The translations under genes and the position numbers were made by a program. Of a stretch of 64,000 nucleotides of DNA, positions 53,577 through 62,393 are shown piece by piece. The notes beneath the pieces were generated by a model. That model worked only from the letters and a program-made list of their open reading frames with translations. It ran no database searches and was not told the origin of the DNA. The stretch covers positions 142,614 through 206,613 of the forward strand of contig CAKREB010000004.1 in assembly GCA_934317005.1 (NCBI GenBank). The letters are read 5' to 3'. The stretch is from an uncultured Lachnospiraceae bacterium. GTDB taxonomy: Bacteria; Bacillota; Clostridia; Lachnospirales; Lachnospiraceae. Position 1 is the first letter of the stretch, and each line of letters opens with the position of its first letter.

Positions 53577-53701
53577 ATGGATTTTAGAGCAGAGTATGAA
53601 AAATGGTGTCAGGACGGATATTTGGTGTGAAGGAAAATAACATGGAAGATGCAGAAAAGAAACTGGCAGCACTTAGAAAAGATATGACAAGGGAGGAGTA
53701 A
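53577..53701 (+). other. Two tiny ORFs before the alpha-galactosidase gene
   Basis: ORF 1 (53577-53630, 17 residues, MDFRAEYEKWCQDGYLV) has AAAGGAG nine bases upstream. ORF 2 (53642-53701, 19 residues, MEDAEKKLAALRKDMTREE) has AAGGA upstream and ends two bases before ATG 53704. They are in different frames. Joined by a shift they resemble the first 40 residues of a phosphohexomutase, so they may be a relic, or they may be leader peptides. The rest of the gap 53094-53576 holds only the long dyad and A/T-rich DNA. Confidence 0.35.
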
Positions 53702-53703
53702 AC

Positions 53704-55896
53704 ATGGCAATACATTTTAATGCAAAGGACAGAGTTTTTAAGTTAGATACCGATCAGACGACCTATATGATCGGCATTACGGAGGAAGGATATGTAGGAC
53801 ATATCTATTATGGTGAGCGTGTGGATTCGGATGATGGATTTTATTTACTGCGGACAGAGGAAGCACCATTTACGCCAAAGACAAATAATCGTGATAAGAG
53901 TTCTTTTTTGGACTGCTTTCCGATGGAGTATTCTACCGGAGGAATTGGTGATTATCGTGAGAGCTGCTTAAATATCCGGGATGAAAATGGCTGCATGGGT
54001 TCTGAAATCTTTTACCGTTCCCATGAAATCTATGACGGCAAGAAAAAACTGGAGGGACTTCCGGCTTCGTTTGGTGAGAAGGAAGAAGTGGAAACTCTGG
54101 AGATTCTTTGTGAAGATCCGGTGCTTCGTATGCAGGTTGTATTATCTTATTCGGTATTTGCAAAGGAAGATATTATTACACGTAATGTAAGAGTGATCAA
54201 TCAGGGAAACCAGCATCTGAAGATAGAAAAAATCTACAGTGCCTGCCTGGATATGGATAATGAAGAGTTTGATATACTTACACTCTGCGGTTCATGGGCG
54301 AGGGAGCGTCATATCCAGTATCGTAAGATTGGATATGGCAAGCAGCTGGTATCCTCTGTGCGTGGAAAGTCAGGTCATCAGGAGCATCCTTTTATTGCTT
54401 TGACGACACCCGGTATTACGCAGGAACAGGGAAGAGTTTACGCGATGCATTTTGTGTATTCCGGAAACTTTATCGGACAGGCTGAGCTGACACAGCATAA
54501 TATGGTTCGCATGACGATGGGAATTCATTCAGATGAATTTTCGTGGAATCTGCGTCCGCAGGAAAGTTTTCAGTCGCCGGAGGTTGTACTGACTTTTTCG
54601 GGAGAAGGTCTTGGAAAAATGACACGTTCGCTGCATGATTTTTACCGAAATCATATGATTCGCAGCGTATATCGGGATCAGAAGCGTCCAATTTTGATCA
54701 ACAACTGGGAGGCAACGTATTTTGATTTTAATACCGAAAAGCTGCTTGATATTGCGCGTGATGCGAAAGAGTGCGGTATTGAGATGCTAGTTATGGATGA
54801 CGGCTGGTTCGGAAAGCGAAACAGCGATGATTCTTCTCTTGGAGATTGGGTTGTTAACGAAGAAAAGATTACAGGCGGGTTAAAGGCTTTGGTTGAAGAG
54901 GTGAACCGTATTGGACTGAAGTTTGGTATCTGGTTTGAACCGGAAATGATCTCGCCAAATTCAGAGCTTTGCAAGGCACACCCGGATTGGATGATCCACA
55001 TTCCGGGGCGTACACCGACACTTTGCAGAGCACAGTATGTTTTGGACTTGTCAAATCCCGCTGCAGCGGACTATGCTTATGAGTGTGTTGCCAAAATTTT
55101 AAGAAGTGCACCGATTTCTTATGTTAAGTGGGATATGAACCGTCAGCTTTGCGATATGGGAAGCTCATATCTTGATAAGGATTCACAGCAGGAGCTGTTT
55201 CACCGTTATGTGTTGGCGGTATATCGTATGCAGGAGCGTCTTGTGACGGAGTTTCCGGAGCTGCTTTTAGAAAACTGTTCCGGTGGTGGAGCAAGGTTTG
55301 ATCCGGCAATGCTCTATTATAGTCCGCAGATCTGGTGTTCGGATGATACAGATGCGATAGAACGTTTAGAGATTCAGGAAGGAACAGCGTTAATCTATCC
55401 GTTGTCAACGATTGGAGCACATGTCAGTGTATGCCCGAATCACGCAGTGGGAAGAAACACGCCGTTAGAAACAAGAGGAAATGTTGCACTTGCCGGAACA
55501 TTTGGATATGAGCTAGACATTACAAAGCTTTCCAAGGAAGAAAAAGATATCGTAAAAGAGCAGACAAAGTTGTACCACAAATACAATGATCTGATGCGCA
55601 GAGGAGATTATTACCGTCTGGCATCTTTCTCGCAGAATAAGTATTATGACAGTTATATGGTAGTATCAAAGGATAAGTCAGAAGCACTGATGACGTTTGT
55701 GCAGGTCAGAGGTGTACCAAACAGCAGAAGCCGTAAGGTGAAGCTTCAGGGACTTGATCTGTCTGCGGATTATGTATTGGAGGAGACAGGTAAAGTATAT
55801 AGTGCCCAGATGCTTACAAAGGGCGGATTTTTAGTAGGGGGTCTTTGGGGGGATTCTGTCAGCAAGTCATACCATTTTACACGATTGACAAATTAA
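53704..55896 (+). CDS. Alpha-galactosidase (GH36)
   Basis: A 730-residue cytoplasmic glycoside hydrolase of family GH36, the standard length of bacterial AgaA/RafA-type enzymes. The beta-sandwich N-terminal domain (about residues 20-330) precedes the TIM barrel. The nucleophile Asp is in SYVKWDMNRQLCD and the acid/base Asp in IWCSDDTDAIERL. DDGWFGKRNSDDS is the conserved barrel motif after strand 1. It removes alpha-1,6-galactose from melibiose, raffinose or galactomannan fragments. No signal peptide, so substrates must be imported. GGAGG is eight bases before ATG 53704. A LacI regulator follows; a TTTAAGGTG/CACCTTAAA hairpin lies between them. Confidence 0.95.
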   Translation: MAIHFNAKDRVFKLDTDQTTYMIGITEEGYVGHIYYGERVDSDDGFYLLRTEEAPFTPKTNNRDKSSFLDCFPMEYSTGGIGDYRESCLNIRDENGCMGSEIFYRSHEIYDGKKKLEGLPASFGEKEEVETLEILCEDPVLRMQVVLSYSVFAKEDIITRNVRVINQGNQHLKIEKIYSACLDMDNEEFDILTLCGSWARERHIQYRKIGYGKQLVSSVRGKSGHQEHPFIALTTPGITQEQGRVYAMHFVYSGNFIGQAELTQHNMVRMTMGIHSDEFSWNLRPQESFQSPEVVLTFSGEGLGKMTRSLHDFYRNHMIRSVYRDQKRPILINNWEATYFDFNTEKLLDIARDAKECGIEMLVMDDGWFGKRNSDDSSLGDWVVNEEKITGGLKALVEEVNRIGLKFGIWFEPEMISPNSELCKAHPDWMIHIPGRTPTLCRAQYVLDLSNPAAADYAYECVAKILRSAPISYVKWDMNRQLCDMGSSYLDKDSQQELFHRYVLAVYRMQERLVTEFPELLLENCSGGGARFDPAMLYYSPQIWCSDDTDAIERLEIQEGTALIYPLSTIGAHVSVCPNHAVGRNTPLETRGNVALAGTFGYELDITKLSKEEKDIVKEQTKLYHKYNDLMRRGDYYRLASFSQNKYYDSYMVVSKDKSEALMTFVQVRGVPNSRSRKVKLQGLDLSADYVLEETGKVYSAQMLTKGGFLVGGLWGDSVSKSYHFTRLTN

Positions 55897-55931
55897 TTAA
55901 TTTCAATTAAAAAAGATTAAGTTAGAAAAGG

Positions 55932-55963
55932 TTTAAGGTGATGTTGTATGGCACCACCTTAAA
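55932..55963 (+). terminator. Hairpin between the alpha-galactosidase and LacI genes
   Basis: TTTAAGGTG (55932-55940) pairs with CACCTTAAA (55955-55963) around a 14-nt loop. There is no good T tract, so it may be a weak terminator or processing site. Confidence 0.4.
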
Positions 55964-55989
55964 ATAAATACTTTGGAATGGAGGACGAA

Positions 55990-57006
55990 ATGGGAAAAGT
56001 ACGTCTGGCAGATATAGCAGAAAGAATGGGAGTTAGTACCGTTACGGTACACAATGCTCTTTCGGGAAATAAAGGAGTCAGTGATGAGCTGCGGGAAAAA
56101 ATACAATCGCTTGCTGATGAGATGGGATATCAGGTACCTGCAGGAAAAAAGGTGGAAAAATCAGAGGAAGCATTTCGGACGATCGGTGTGCTGATAGCGG
56201 AAAATTATCTGGCGCAGTATACAACCTTTTACTGGAAGATGTATCAGGAGCTTGCAATTGTGGCTACGGAGAAGCATTGCTTTACGGCTGTAGAGGTTCT
56301 AAAGAAAGATGATGAGAAGGTTACATTAAAGATGCCGTCCTGCGTAGAGGGAGGGCAGATTGATGGTCTGATCGTTATCGGTGAAATTGACAAAAGATAT
56401 ATTGCAAAGCTTAAGGATGTGGTCAGGATTCCGGTTATCTTTTTGGGTTTCTACGACAAGGAGCTGGCTGCGGATGCTGTTGTTACAGATAACTTCTATG
56501 GCATGTTTATGTTGACGGAGTTCTTGTTTGAACAGGGAATTGATGAGCTGGGGTTTGTAGGTTCTATTTTTTCGACAAGCAGTATTATGGATCGTTATTG
56601 TGGATTTATGAAATCAATGATGCTTCACGGAAAAAGTATTCATCCGGAGTGGGTTATCAAAGACCGTGATGAGAATGGTCAGATGGACTTTACATTGCCA
56701 AAGGGCAGGCTGCCGAAGGGATTTGTATGTAATTGCGATCTGGCAGCGGTCATGCTGATCGAGAAGCTGCGGGAAAAAAATATTCGTGTTCCTGATGATG
56801 TTTCTGTGGTTGGATTTGATAATTATCTGTATCCGGGACTTGCAGATTGTAAGATCACAACCTATGAGGTTAATATCCGGGCTATGACAAAGGTGGCGAT
56901 CGAAAAGGTATTAAAGCAGATTAAGAATCCAAAGTCACATCATGGGCTTGATATTGTATCCGGAAAGATGGTTATAAAGCATAGTGTAAAGTTAAAGGAA
57001 AAATAA
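55990..57006 (+). CDS. LacI-family transcriptional regulator
   Basis: A 338-residue repressor. The N-terminal helix-turn-helix is VRLADIAERMGVSTVTVHNA with the hinge LREKIQSLADEMGYQV. The periplasmic-binding-protein-like ligand domain follows (FRTIGVLIAENY, DGLIVIGEI, VSVVGFDNYLYPGLA). The HTH reads VTVHNALSGN rather than the usual VSRVLNG, a variant of the recognition helix. ATG 55990 has GGAGG five bases upstream; ATG 55978 precedes that site. It lies directly after the alpha-galactosidase gene and probably regulates it in response to a galactoside. Confidence 0.9.
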   Translation: MGKVRLADIAERMGVSTVTVHNALSGNKGVSDELREKIQSLADEMGYQVPAGKKVEKSEEAFRTIGVLIAENYLAQYTTFYWKMYQELAIVATEKHCFTAVEVLKKDDEKVTLKMPSCVEGGQIDGLIVIGEIDKRYIAKLKDVVRIPVIFLGFYDKELAADAVVTDNFYGMFMLTEFLFEQGIDELGFVGSIFSTSSIMDRYCGFMKSMMLHGKSIHPEWVIKDRDENGQMDFTLPKGRLPKGFVCNCDLAAVMLIEKLREKNIRVPDDVSVVGFDNYLYPGLADCKITTYEVNIRAMTKVAIEKVLKQIKNPKSHHGLDIVSGKMVIKHSVKLKEK

Positions 57007-57037
57007 AGCGAAAGCATAAGGAGCTATAGTTGTACGG

Positions 57038-57259
57038 ATGTTTGTGGCAATCTGCGGGGAAAAGGTCGAAAGCAGCCTGGAAACAGCAGAGGTGTTAGAT
57101 TTGTGCGAAATGCCGTTTGAAGAGTTTGAAGACCGGATCGCGACAGGTCAGATACAGCATGCGGCAGGGATTGCAGCGTGGGCGCGCTATGCACTGCGTA
57201 AACCAAAAGAAATAATAAATAGGATTATTTTGAAAAAAGAAGGGAATGCTTGTTTTTGA
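57038..57259 (+). pseudogene. Short NUDIX-like C-terminal fragment
   Basis: A 73-residue ORF whose text (ESSLETAEVLDLCEMPFEEF, RIATGQIQHAAGIAAWARYA) resembles the last part of ADP-ribose-pyrophosphatase-type NUDIX hydrolases. The NUDIX box itself is absent, the ATG is 14 bases from AAGGAG, and only seven more sense codons precede it before a stop. It is probably a truncated gene. The family call is tentative. Confidence 0.35.
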
Positions 57260-57277
57260 TGAGCGTTCTCTTTTTTT
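57236..57277 (+). terminator. Terminator after the LacI/NUDIX fragment region
   Basis: GGGAATGCT pairs with AGCGTTCTC (two G:U; 57242-57250 with 57262-57270), then seven T. The hairpin overlaps the end of the NUDIX-like fragment. Confidence 0.65.
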
Positions 57278-57409
57278 GTGGGGATAGGAATGCGCTCGTA
57301 TGATAGTGGTGAACTTTTTGCGTGTATCTGTGTGAAATGTAGGATGAAAAAAAGAACATTTTGTGCAGGTTGCACAAAAAATGAAATGACGCTTTGTGAA
57401 AGAGTTTGA

Positions 57410-57438
57410 TTGATTTTGAACGAGAATGGAAGTATAAT
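57410..57438 (+). promoter_or_regulatory. Promoter of the fructose operon
   Basis: TTGATT (57410-57415) and TATAAT (57433-57438), 17-bp spacer. Repeated TTTGATTGATTTT and, downstream, ATCATCAAAA (inverted) around the promoter are candidate FruR operator half-sites. Confidence 0.6.
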
Positions 57439-57519
57439 ACAATCATCAAAAGAAAAGATGTTCAGAAATGGTAAGAAAAACAAAAACGAATGCCTGAGGA
57501 TGGCAGAAAGGAATGTGCG

Positions 57520-58437
57520 ATGGTTTATACAGTTACATTTAATCCGTCATTGGACTACATTGTATCAGTGGAAAACTTTGAGCTTGGGATGACGAACAGG
57601 ACTTCGAGTGAGCTGATGCTTCCGGGCGGAAAAGGGATTAACGTGTCGATCGTATTAAACAATCTTGAGGTAGCAAATACGGCACTTGGTTTTGTGGCCG
57701 GATTTGTTGGGGAAGAGATTGAACGGGAATTGAAGGCAGAAGGAATTCAGTCAAACTTTATCAAATTGCGTCAGGGCAATTCACGAATCAACATGAAGTT
57801 AAAAAGCATTGATGGAACAGAGATTAATGGACAGGGCCCGGATATTGGGGAAGAACAGATTGCTGCACTTATGGAACAGCTGGATGCAATTGAAGACGGC
57901 GATGTTCTAATCTTGGCAGGAAGTATTCCGGCAACTATGCCGGATGATATGTACCAGCAGATCATGAAACGGTTATCCGGTCGTCACATTACGATCGCTG
58001 TAGATGCAACGAAGGATCTGCTTCTGAACGTATTGGAATATCATCCGTTCCTGATTAAACCAAATCACCATGAGCTGGGAGAGATTTTTGGTGTGAAGCT
58101 TTCGGAGTGGAAAGATGTGATTCCGTATGCGAAGAAGCTTCAGGAGCGAGGCGCACGTAACGTATTGGTTTCCATGGGAGGTAAAGGTGCCGTATTTCTT
58201 GCGGAAGATGGCGGGGTTTTGGCAGCAGAAGCCGCTAAAGGGGTTGTCAAAAACACAGTCGGTGCAGGAGATTCTATGGTAGCCGGATTTACAGCCGGCT
58301 GGATGATGCAAAAGAATTACGAATATGCATTTAAGATGGGTCTGGCGTCAGGCGGTGCAAGTGCATGTTCAGAATATCTTGCGACTAAGCAGGGGATTGA
58401 AAAAGAATTCAAAAAAGTAGAGATACAGTATCTCTAG
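57520..58437 (+). CDS. fruK: 1-phosphofructokinase
   Basis: A 305-residue PfkB/ribokinase-family kinase that makes fructose-1,6-bisphosphate from fructose-1-phosphate. It opens VYTVTFNPSLDYIVSV, with LPGGKGINVSIVL (sugar-binding Gly-Gly motif) and the catalytic NTVGAGDSMVAGF (Asp base). ATG 57520 has AAAGGA about eight bases upstream; the in-frame ATG at 57490 has none. It is the first gene of the operon fruK-fruA-ptsH-ptsI-fruR; fruA starts 22 bp downstream. Confidence 0.95.
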   Translation: MVYTVTFNPSLDYIVSVENFELGMTNRTSSELMLPGGKGINVSIVLNNLEVANTALGFVAGFVGEEIERELKAEGIQSNFIKLRQGNSRINMKLKSIDGTEINGQGPDIGEEQIAALMEQLDAIEDGDVLILAGSIPATMPDDMYQQIMKRLSGRHITIAVDATKDLLLNVLEYHPFLIKPNHHELGEIFGVKLSEWKDVIPYAKKLQERGARNVLVSMGGKGAVFLAEDGGVLAAEAAKGVVKNTVGAGDSMVAGFTAGWMMQKNYEYAFKMGLASGGASACSEYLATKQGIEKEFKKVEIQYL

Positions 58438-58459
58438 AAAAAGCGAGGAGATTAGTTAT

Positions 58460-60364
58460 ATGAGAATTACAGATTTACTTGACAAGAGAAGCATTTCTCT
58501 GGATGCAGCCCCAAAGAGTAAGGGGGAAGCACTGGATCAGATTGTTAATCTGATGGGAAAAAGCGGAAAGATCAATGATCTTGACGCATATCGTAAGCAG
58601 GTATATTTTAGAGAAGAAGAGAGCACAACGGGTATCGGTGAAGGGATTGCTATTCCGCATGGAAAATGTAGTGCAGTCAATGCACCGGGACTGGCAGCTA
58701 TGGTAGTAAAGGATGGTGTAGACTTTGATTCGCTGGATGGTGAACCGGTCACATTAATGTTTTTGATTGCTGCTCCAAACACAGAGGATAATGTTCATTT
58801 GGATGTACTGAGTAAATTATCTGTATTGATGATGGATGAAGAGTTTTCGGCATCTCTTCGCAAGGCGAAATCAGTAGATGAATTTTTAGCCATCATTGAT
58901 AAAGCAGATGATGAAAAGCCGGATATTGATGAGAGGTTAGAAAAATCAGATGAAAATAGTGTATCAAAGATTCTTGCTGTAACATCCTGTCCGACTGGTA
59001 TTGCGCATACTTACATGGCAGCAGAAGGTTTGGAAAAGGCAGCAAAAGCAGCAGGAGTAAGTATTAAGATTGAGACAAGAGGATCCGGTGGAGCGAAAAA
59101 TGTCCTGACGGCAAAGGAAATCGAAGAAGCAGACTGTATTATTGTGGCGGCAGATGCCCAGGTTCCGATGGATCGCTTTGATGGAAAAAAGGTGATCGAG
59201 TGCCAGGTATCCGATGGTATCAACAAGGCAGATGAACTTTTGGAACGTGCGCTTGCAGGTACCGTAGAGGTGTATCATGCAGCCAATGCACCGGCGAAGA
59301 GTCCGTCCGGTAAGACAAGTGGCGGAATCGGTCATCAGATTTACACGCAGCTAATGAATGGTGTATCGCATATGCTTCCATTCGTTGTTGGCGGTGGTAT
59401 CCTGATCGCACTGGCATTCCTGATCGATGGTATGTCAGTCGATATGTCGGCACTGTCCATCAAAGAGCGTTCGAACTTTGGTACGATCACACCGGTAGCG
59501 GCAATGTTGAAAAATATCGGTGGAGTTGCCTTTGGCCTGATGCTTCCGGTTCTGGCGGGATTTATCGCAATGGCAATCGGTGACAGACCGGCTCTTGCCT
59601 TAGGTTTTGTTGGCGGTATGCTTGCCGCAAACGGAACTTCCGGTTTCCTTGGTGCATTAGCTGCAGGATTTTTAGCAGGTTACGTGATCAAACTGTTACG
59701 GGCAGTATGTGAAAAGCTTCCGGAAGCACTGGAAAAATTGACACCGGTTTTAATTTATCCGGTCGTTGGTATCTTAGTCATAGGACTGGCGATGAACTTT
59801 ATCGTAGAGCCGGTTATGGGAACGATTAACACAGCATTAAATAACGGATTAAGCAGCATGGGAGACTCTAGCCGCATCTTGCTTGGCATGGTACTGGGTG
59901 GTATGATGGCAATTGATATGGGCGGTCCGTTTAACAAAGCATCTTACGCATTTGGTATAGCAGCGATTGCATCCGGACATTATGATATTATGGCTGCGGT
60001 TATGATCGGTGGTATGACACCGCCTTGCGCAATCGCACTGGCTACAATCTTATTTAAGAACAAGTTTACAAAAGAAGAAAGAGATGCCGGTCCAATGAAC
60101 TTTATCATGGGTCTTGCATTTATTACAGAGGGGGCCATTCCGTTCGCAGCATCGGATCCGCTCCGTGTACTGCCATCCTGCATTATTGGTTCTGCAGTGG
60201 CAGGTGCAATGAGTATGGCGTTCCGTTGCACACTGATGGCACCACATGGTGGAATTTTCGTATTCCCGGTCGTTGGAAATGCGTTGATGTATCTGTTGGC
60301 ATTGGTTGTTGGTACCGTGATTTCAACACTTCTTCTTGGTACATTAAAGAAAAAAGTGGCTTGA
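58460..60364 (+). CDS. fruA: PTS fructose transporter subunit IIABC
   Basis: A 634-residue fused permease. The EIIA domain (about residues 1-150) has the phospho-His in GIAIPHGKC, the EIIB domain (about 165-265) the phospho-Cys in AVTSCPTGIAHTYMAAE, and EIIC (about 295-630) has the membrane helices (GVSHMLPFVVGGGILIALAF, IGGMTPPCAIALAT). It imports fructose and delivers fructose-1-phosphate to FruK. GAGGAG precedes ATG 58460. It lies between fruK and ptsH. Confidence 0.96.
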   Translation: MRITDLLDKRSISLDAAPKSKGEALDQIVNLMGKSGKINDLDAYRKQVYFREEESTTGIGEGIAIPHGKCSAVNAPGLAAMVVKDGVDFDSLDGEPVTLMFLIAAPNTEDNVHLDVLSKLSVLMMDEEFSASLRKAKSVDEFLAIIDKADDEKPDIDERLEKSDENSVSKILAVTSCPTGIAHTYMAAEGLEKAAKAAGVSIKIETRGSGGAKNVLTAKEIEEADCIIVAADAQVPMDRFDGKKVIECQVSDGINKADELLERALAGTVEVYHAANAPAKSPSGKTSGGIGHQIYTQLMNGVSHMLPFVVGGGILIALAFLIDGMSVDMSALSIKERSNFGTITPVAAMLKNIGGVAFGLMLPVLAGFIAMAIGDRPALALGFVGGMLAANGTSGFLGALAAGFLAGYVIKLLRAVCEKLPEALEKLTPVLIYPVVGILVIGLAMNFIVEPVMGTINTALNNGLSSMGDSSRILLGMVLGGMMAIDMGGPFNKASYAFGIAAIASGHYDIMAAVMIGGMTPPCAIALATILFKNKFTKEERDAGPMNFIMGLAFITEGAIPFAASDPLRVLPSCIIGSAVAGAMSMAFRCTLMAPHGGIFVFPVVGNALMYLLALVVGTVISTLLLGTLKKKVA

Positions 60365-60407
60365 TGTAAAGAATAAAACATAAAGATATGAAATGGAGGA
60401 AAATATT

Positions 60408-60665
60408 ATGAAAGAGTTTACTTACACAATTACAGATCCAGAGGGAATCCATGCACGTCCGGCAGGAGAGCTTGTTAAGGCTGCAAAGGAGTTTGGCTGC
60501 AAGATTACATTGACAAAGGATGGAAAAGCAGCAGATTGCAAAAAGATTTTTGGGTTAATGGGTCTTGGAGTTAAGAAGGATCAGGAGATTGTTCTTACGT
60601 TTGATGGTGAGGATGAGGAAGCTGCTTATGAAAAGATAACAGCATTTGTTCAGGAAAATATGTAG
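60408..60665 (+). CDS. HPr-family phosphocarrier protein lacking Ser46
   Basis: An 85-residue HPr-like protein. The active-site His15 is in GIHARPAGELVKAA. At the position where Gram-positive HPr has regulatory Ser46 (usually KSI), this protein reads CKKIFGLMGLGVKK, so Ser46 is Lys46. Phosphorylation by HPr kinase and the resulting CcpA co-activation are therefore not expected (inference), while EI-dependent His phosphorylation is kept. ATG 60408 has GGAGG about nine bases upstream; the ATG at 60393 overlaps that site. It is in the fru operon just before ptsI, and may be a fructose-dedicated paralogue rather than the general HPr. Confidence 0.9.
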   Translation: MKEFTYTITDPEGIHARPAGELVKAAKEFGCKITLTKDGKAADCKKIFGLMGLGVKKDQEIVLTFDGEDEEAAYEKITAFVQENM

Positions 60666-60761
60666 AAAACCGTTTTTTAGACGAATAGAAAATGATGATA
60701 GCTCTTGTGCCATGTGCAGGAGCTATCAAGCTATTAAAACTACAAAAGTAGAGAGAGGAGT

Positions 60762-62393
60762 ATGGCTGTGAAAACATATCAGGGTAAAAGTGTATTTGGC
60801 GGGATTGCTATTGGTAAGATCCGTGTGTTTCAAAAGGGACAACAGCAGGTAAAGCGTGTGAAGATTCAGGACACAGAGGCAGAGAAAAAACGTTATCAGG
60901 AAGCGGTTGAGACGGCTAAAAAGGAGCTTCAGGGACTTTATGAAAAAGCTTTAAAGGAAGTTGGTGAAGCGAATGCAGCGATTTTTGAAGTACATCAGAT
61001 GATGTTAGAGGACGATGATTTTGCAGAGTCTGTAGAAAATATCATTGAGAGCCAGCAGGTGAATGCAGAGTATGCGGTTGCATCGACCGGTGACAATTTT
61101 GCACAGATGTTTGCAGCAATGGATGACGAATATATGCAGGGGCGTGCAGCAGATGTCAAAGACATTTCGGAACGTTTGGTTTCGATATTGAGTGGTGGCA
61201 GCAGAGATAGCGTCAATGCGGATGAACCGGTTATTGTTCTGGCAATCGATCTGGCACCTTCGGAAACCGTTCAGATGGACAAGGAAAAGGTGCTTTCCTT
61301 TGTCACAATGCAAGGCTCCGTTAATTCGCACACGGCAATTTTGGCAAGAACTATGAGTATTCCGGCATTGATTGGTGTGGACATGACATTAGATGCTTCT
61401 TTAGATGGAAAAATGGCAGTGGTAGATGGTGACAGCGGGGTTATTTATATCGAGCCGGATGAAGAAACGATGGCTGTGATGGAAAAGAAACAGCAGGAGG
61501 CAGAAGAAAAGAAAGCTCTTCTTTTGCAGTTAAAAGGAAAGGATAGCGTAACTTTAGATGGTACAAAAATCAAATTGTATGCTAATATAGGAAATAGTAA
61601 AGATCTTGCGATGGTGCTTCAGAATGATGCCGATGGAATCGGTTTGTTCCGCAGTGAATTTTTGTATTTGGAAAAAGAAGACTATCCAACCGAGAATGAG
61701 CAGTTCATGATATATAAGATGGTTGCAGAGACAATGGCAGGAAAGCAGGTAATCATTCGCACGCTGGATATCGGTGCAGATAAGCAGTGTGATTATTTTC
61801 AGATGGACAAGGAAGAAAATCCGGCACTTGGCTACCGTGCGATCCGGATCTGTCTGACCAGACCGGAAATCTTTAAGACACAGCTTCGTGCCCTTTTCCG
61901 TGCAAGTGCATATGGAAATATTGCAATCATGTATCCGATGATCACTAGCGTATGGGAGGTCAAAAAGATCAAGGAGATCGTAGAGGAAGTCAAGGAAGAG
62001 CTTCGTGCGCAGAACATAGAGTTTGGCAATGTAGCACAGGGTGTGATGATTGAGACACCGGCTGCCGTTATGATCAGCCGTGAACTTGCAAAGGAAGTCG
62101 ATTTCTTTAGCATCGGTACCAATGATCTCACACAGTATACACTTGCGATTGACAGACAGAATCCGAAGTTAGATGAATTTTACGATGCACATCATCCGGC
62201 TGTGCTGGAGATGATTCATATGGTCATTGAAAATGCGCATGCAGAGGGTATCTGGGCAGGTATTTGTGGAGAACTTGGAGCAGATCTTTCTCTGACAGAA
62301 ACATTCTTAGAGATGGGAGTAGATGAACTTTCCGTATCACCGGGACGTGTACTGCCCATTCGAAAAATTATTCGGGAGACAAAATTATGCTAA
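60762..62393 (+). CDS. ptsI: PTS enzyme I
   Basis: A 543-residue phosphoenolpyruvate-protein phosphotransferase. The phosphorylated His is in GSVNSHTAILARTMSIPALI. The PEP-binding barrel has LFRSEFLYL, IIRTLDIGADKQ and the catalytic Cys in WAGICGELGAD. It passes phosphate from PEP to HPr. ATG 60762 is only one base from AGGAG (60756-60760), so the GTG at 60768 (seven-base spacing) may be the true start. The end overlaps fruR by 7 bp. Confidence 0.95.
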   Translation: MAVKTYQGKSVFGGIAIGKIRVFQKGQQQVKRVKIQDTEAEKKRYQEAVETAKKELQGLYEKALKEVGEANAAIFEVHQMMLEDDDFAESVENIIESQQVNAEYAVASTGDNFAQMFAAMDDEYMQGRAADVKDISERLVSILSGGSRDSVNADEPVIVLAIDLAPSETVQMDKEKVLSFVTMQGSVNSHTAILARTMSIPALIGVDMTLDASLDGKMAVVDGDSGVIYIEPDEETMAVMEKKQQEAEEKKALLLQLKGKDSVTLDGTKIKLYANIGNSKDLAMVLQNDADGIGLFRSEFLYLEKEDYPTENEQFMIYKMVAETMAGKQVIIRTLDIGADKQCDYFQMDKEENPALGYRAIRICLTRPEIFKTQLRALFRASAYGNIAIMYPMITSVWEVKKIKEIVEEVKEELRAQNIEFGNVAQGVMIETPAAVMISRELAKEVDFFSIGTNDLTQYTLAIDRQNPKLDEFYDAHHPAVLEMIHMVIENAHAEGIWAGICGELGADLSLTETFLEMGVDELSVSPGRVLPIRKIIRETKLC

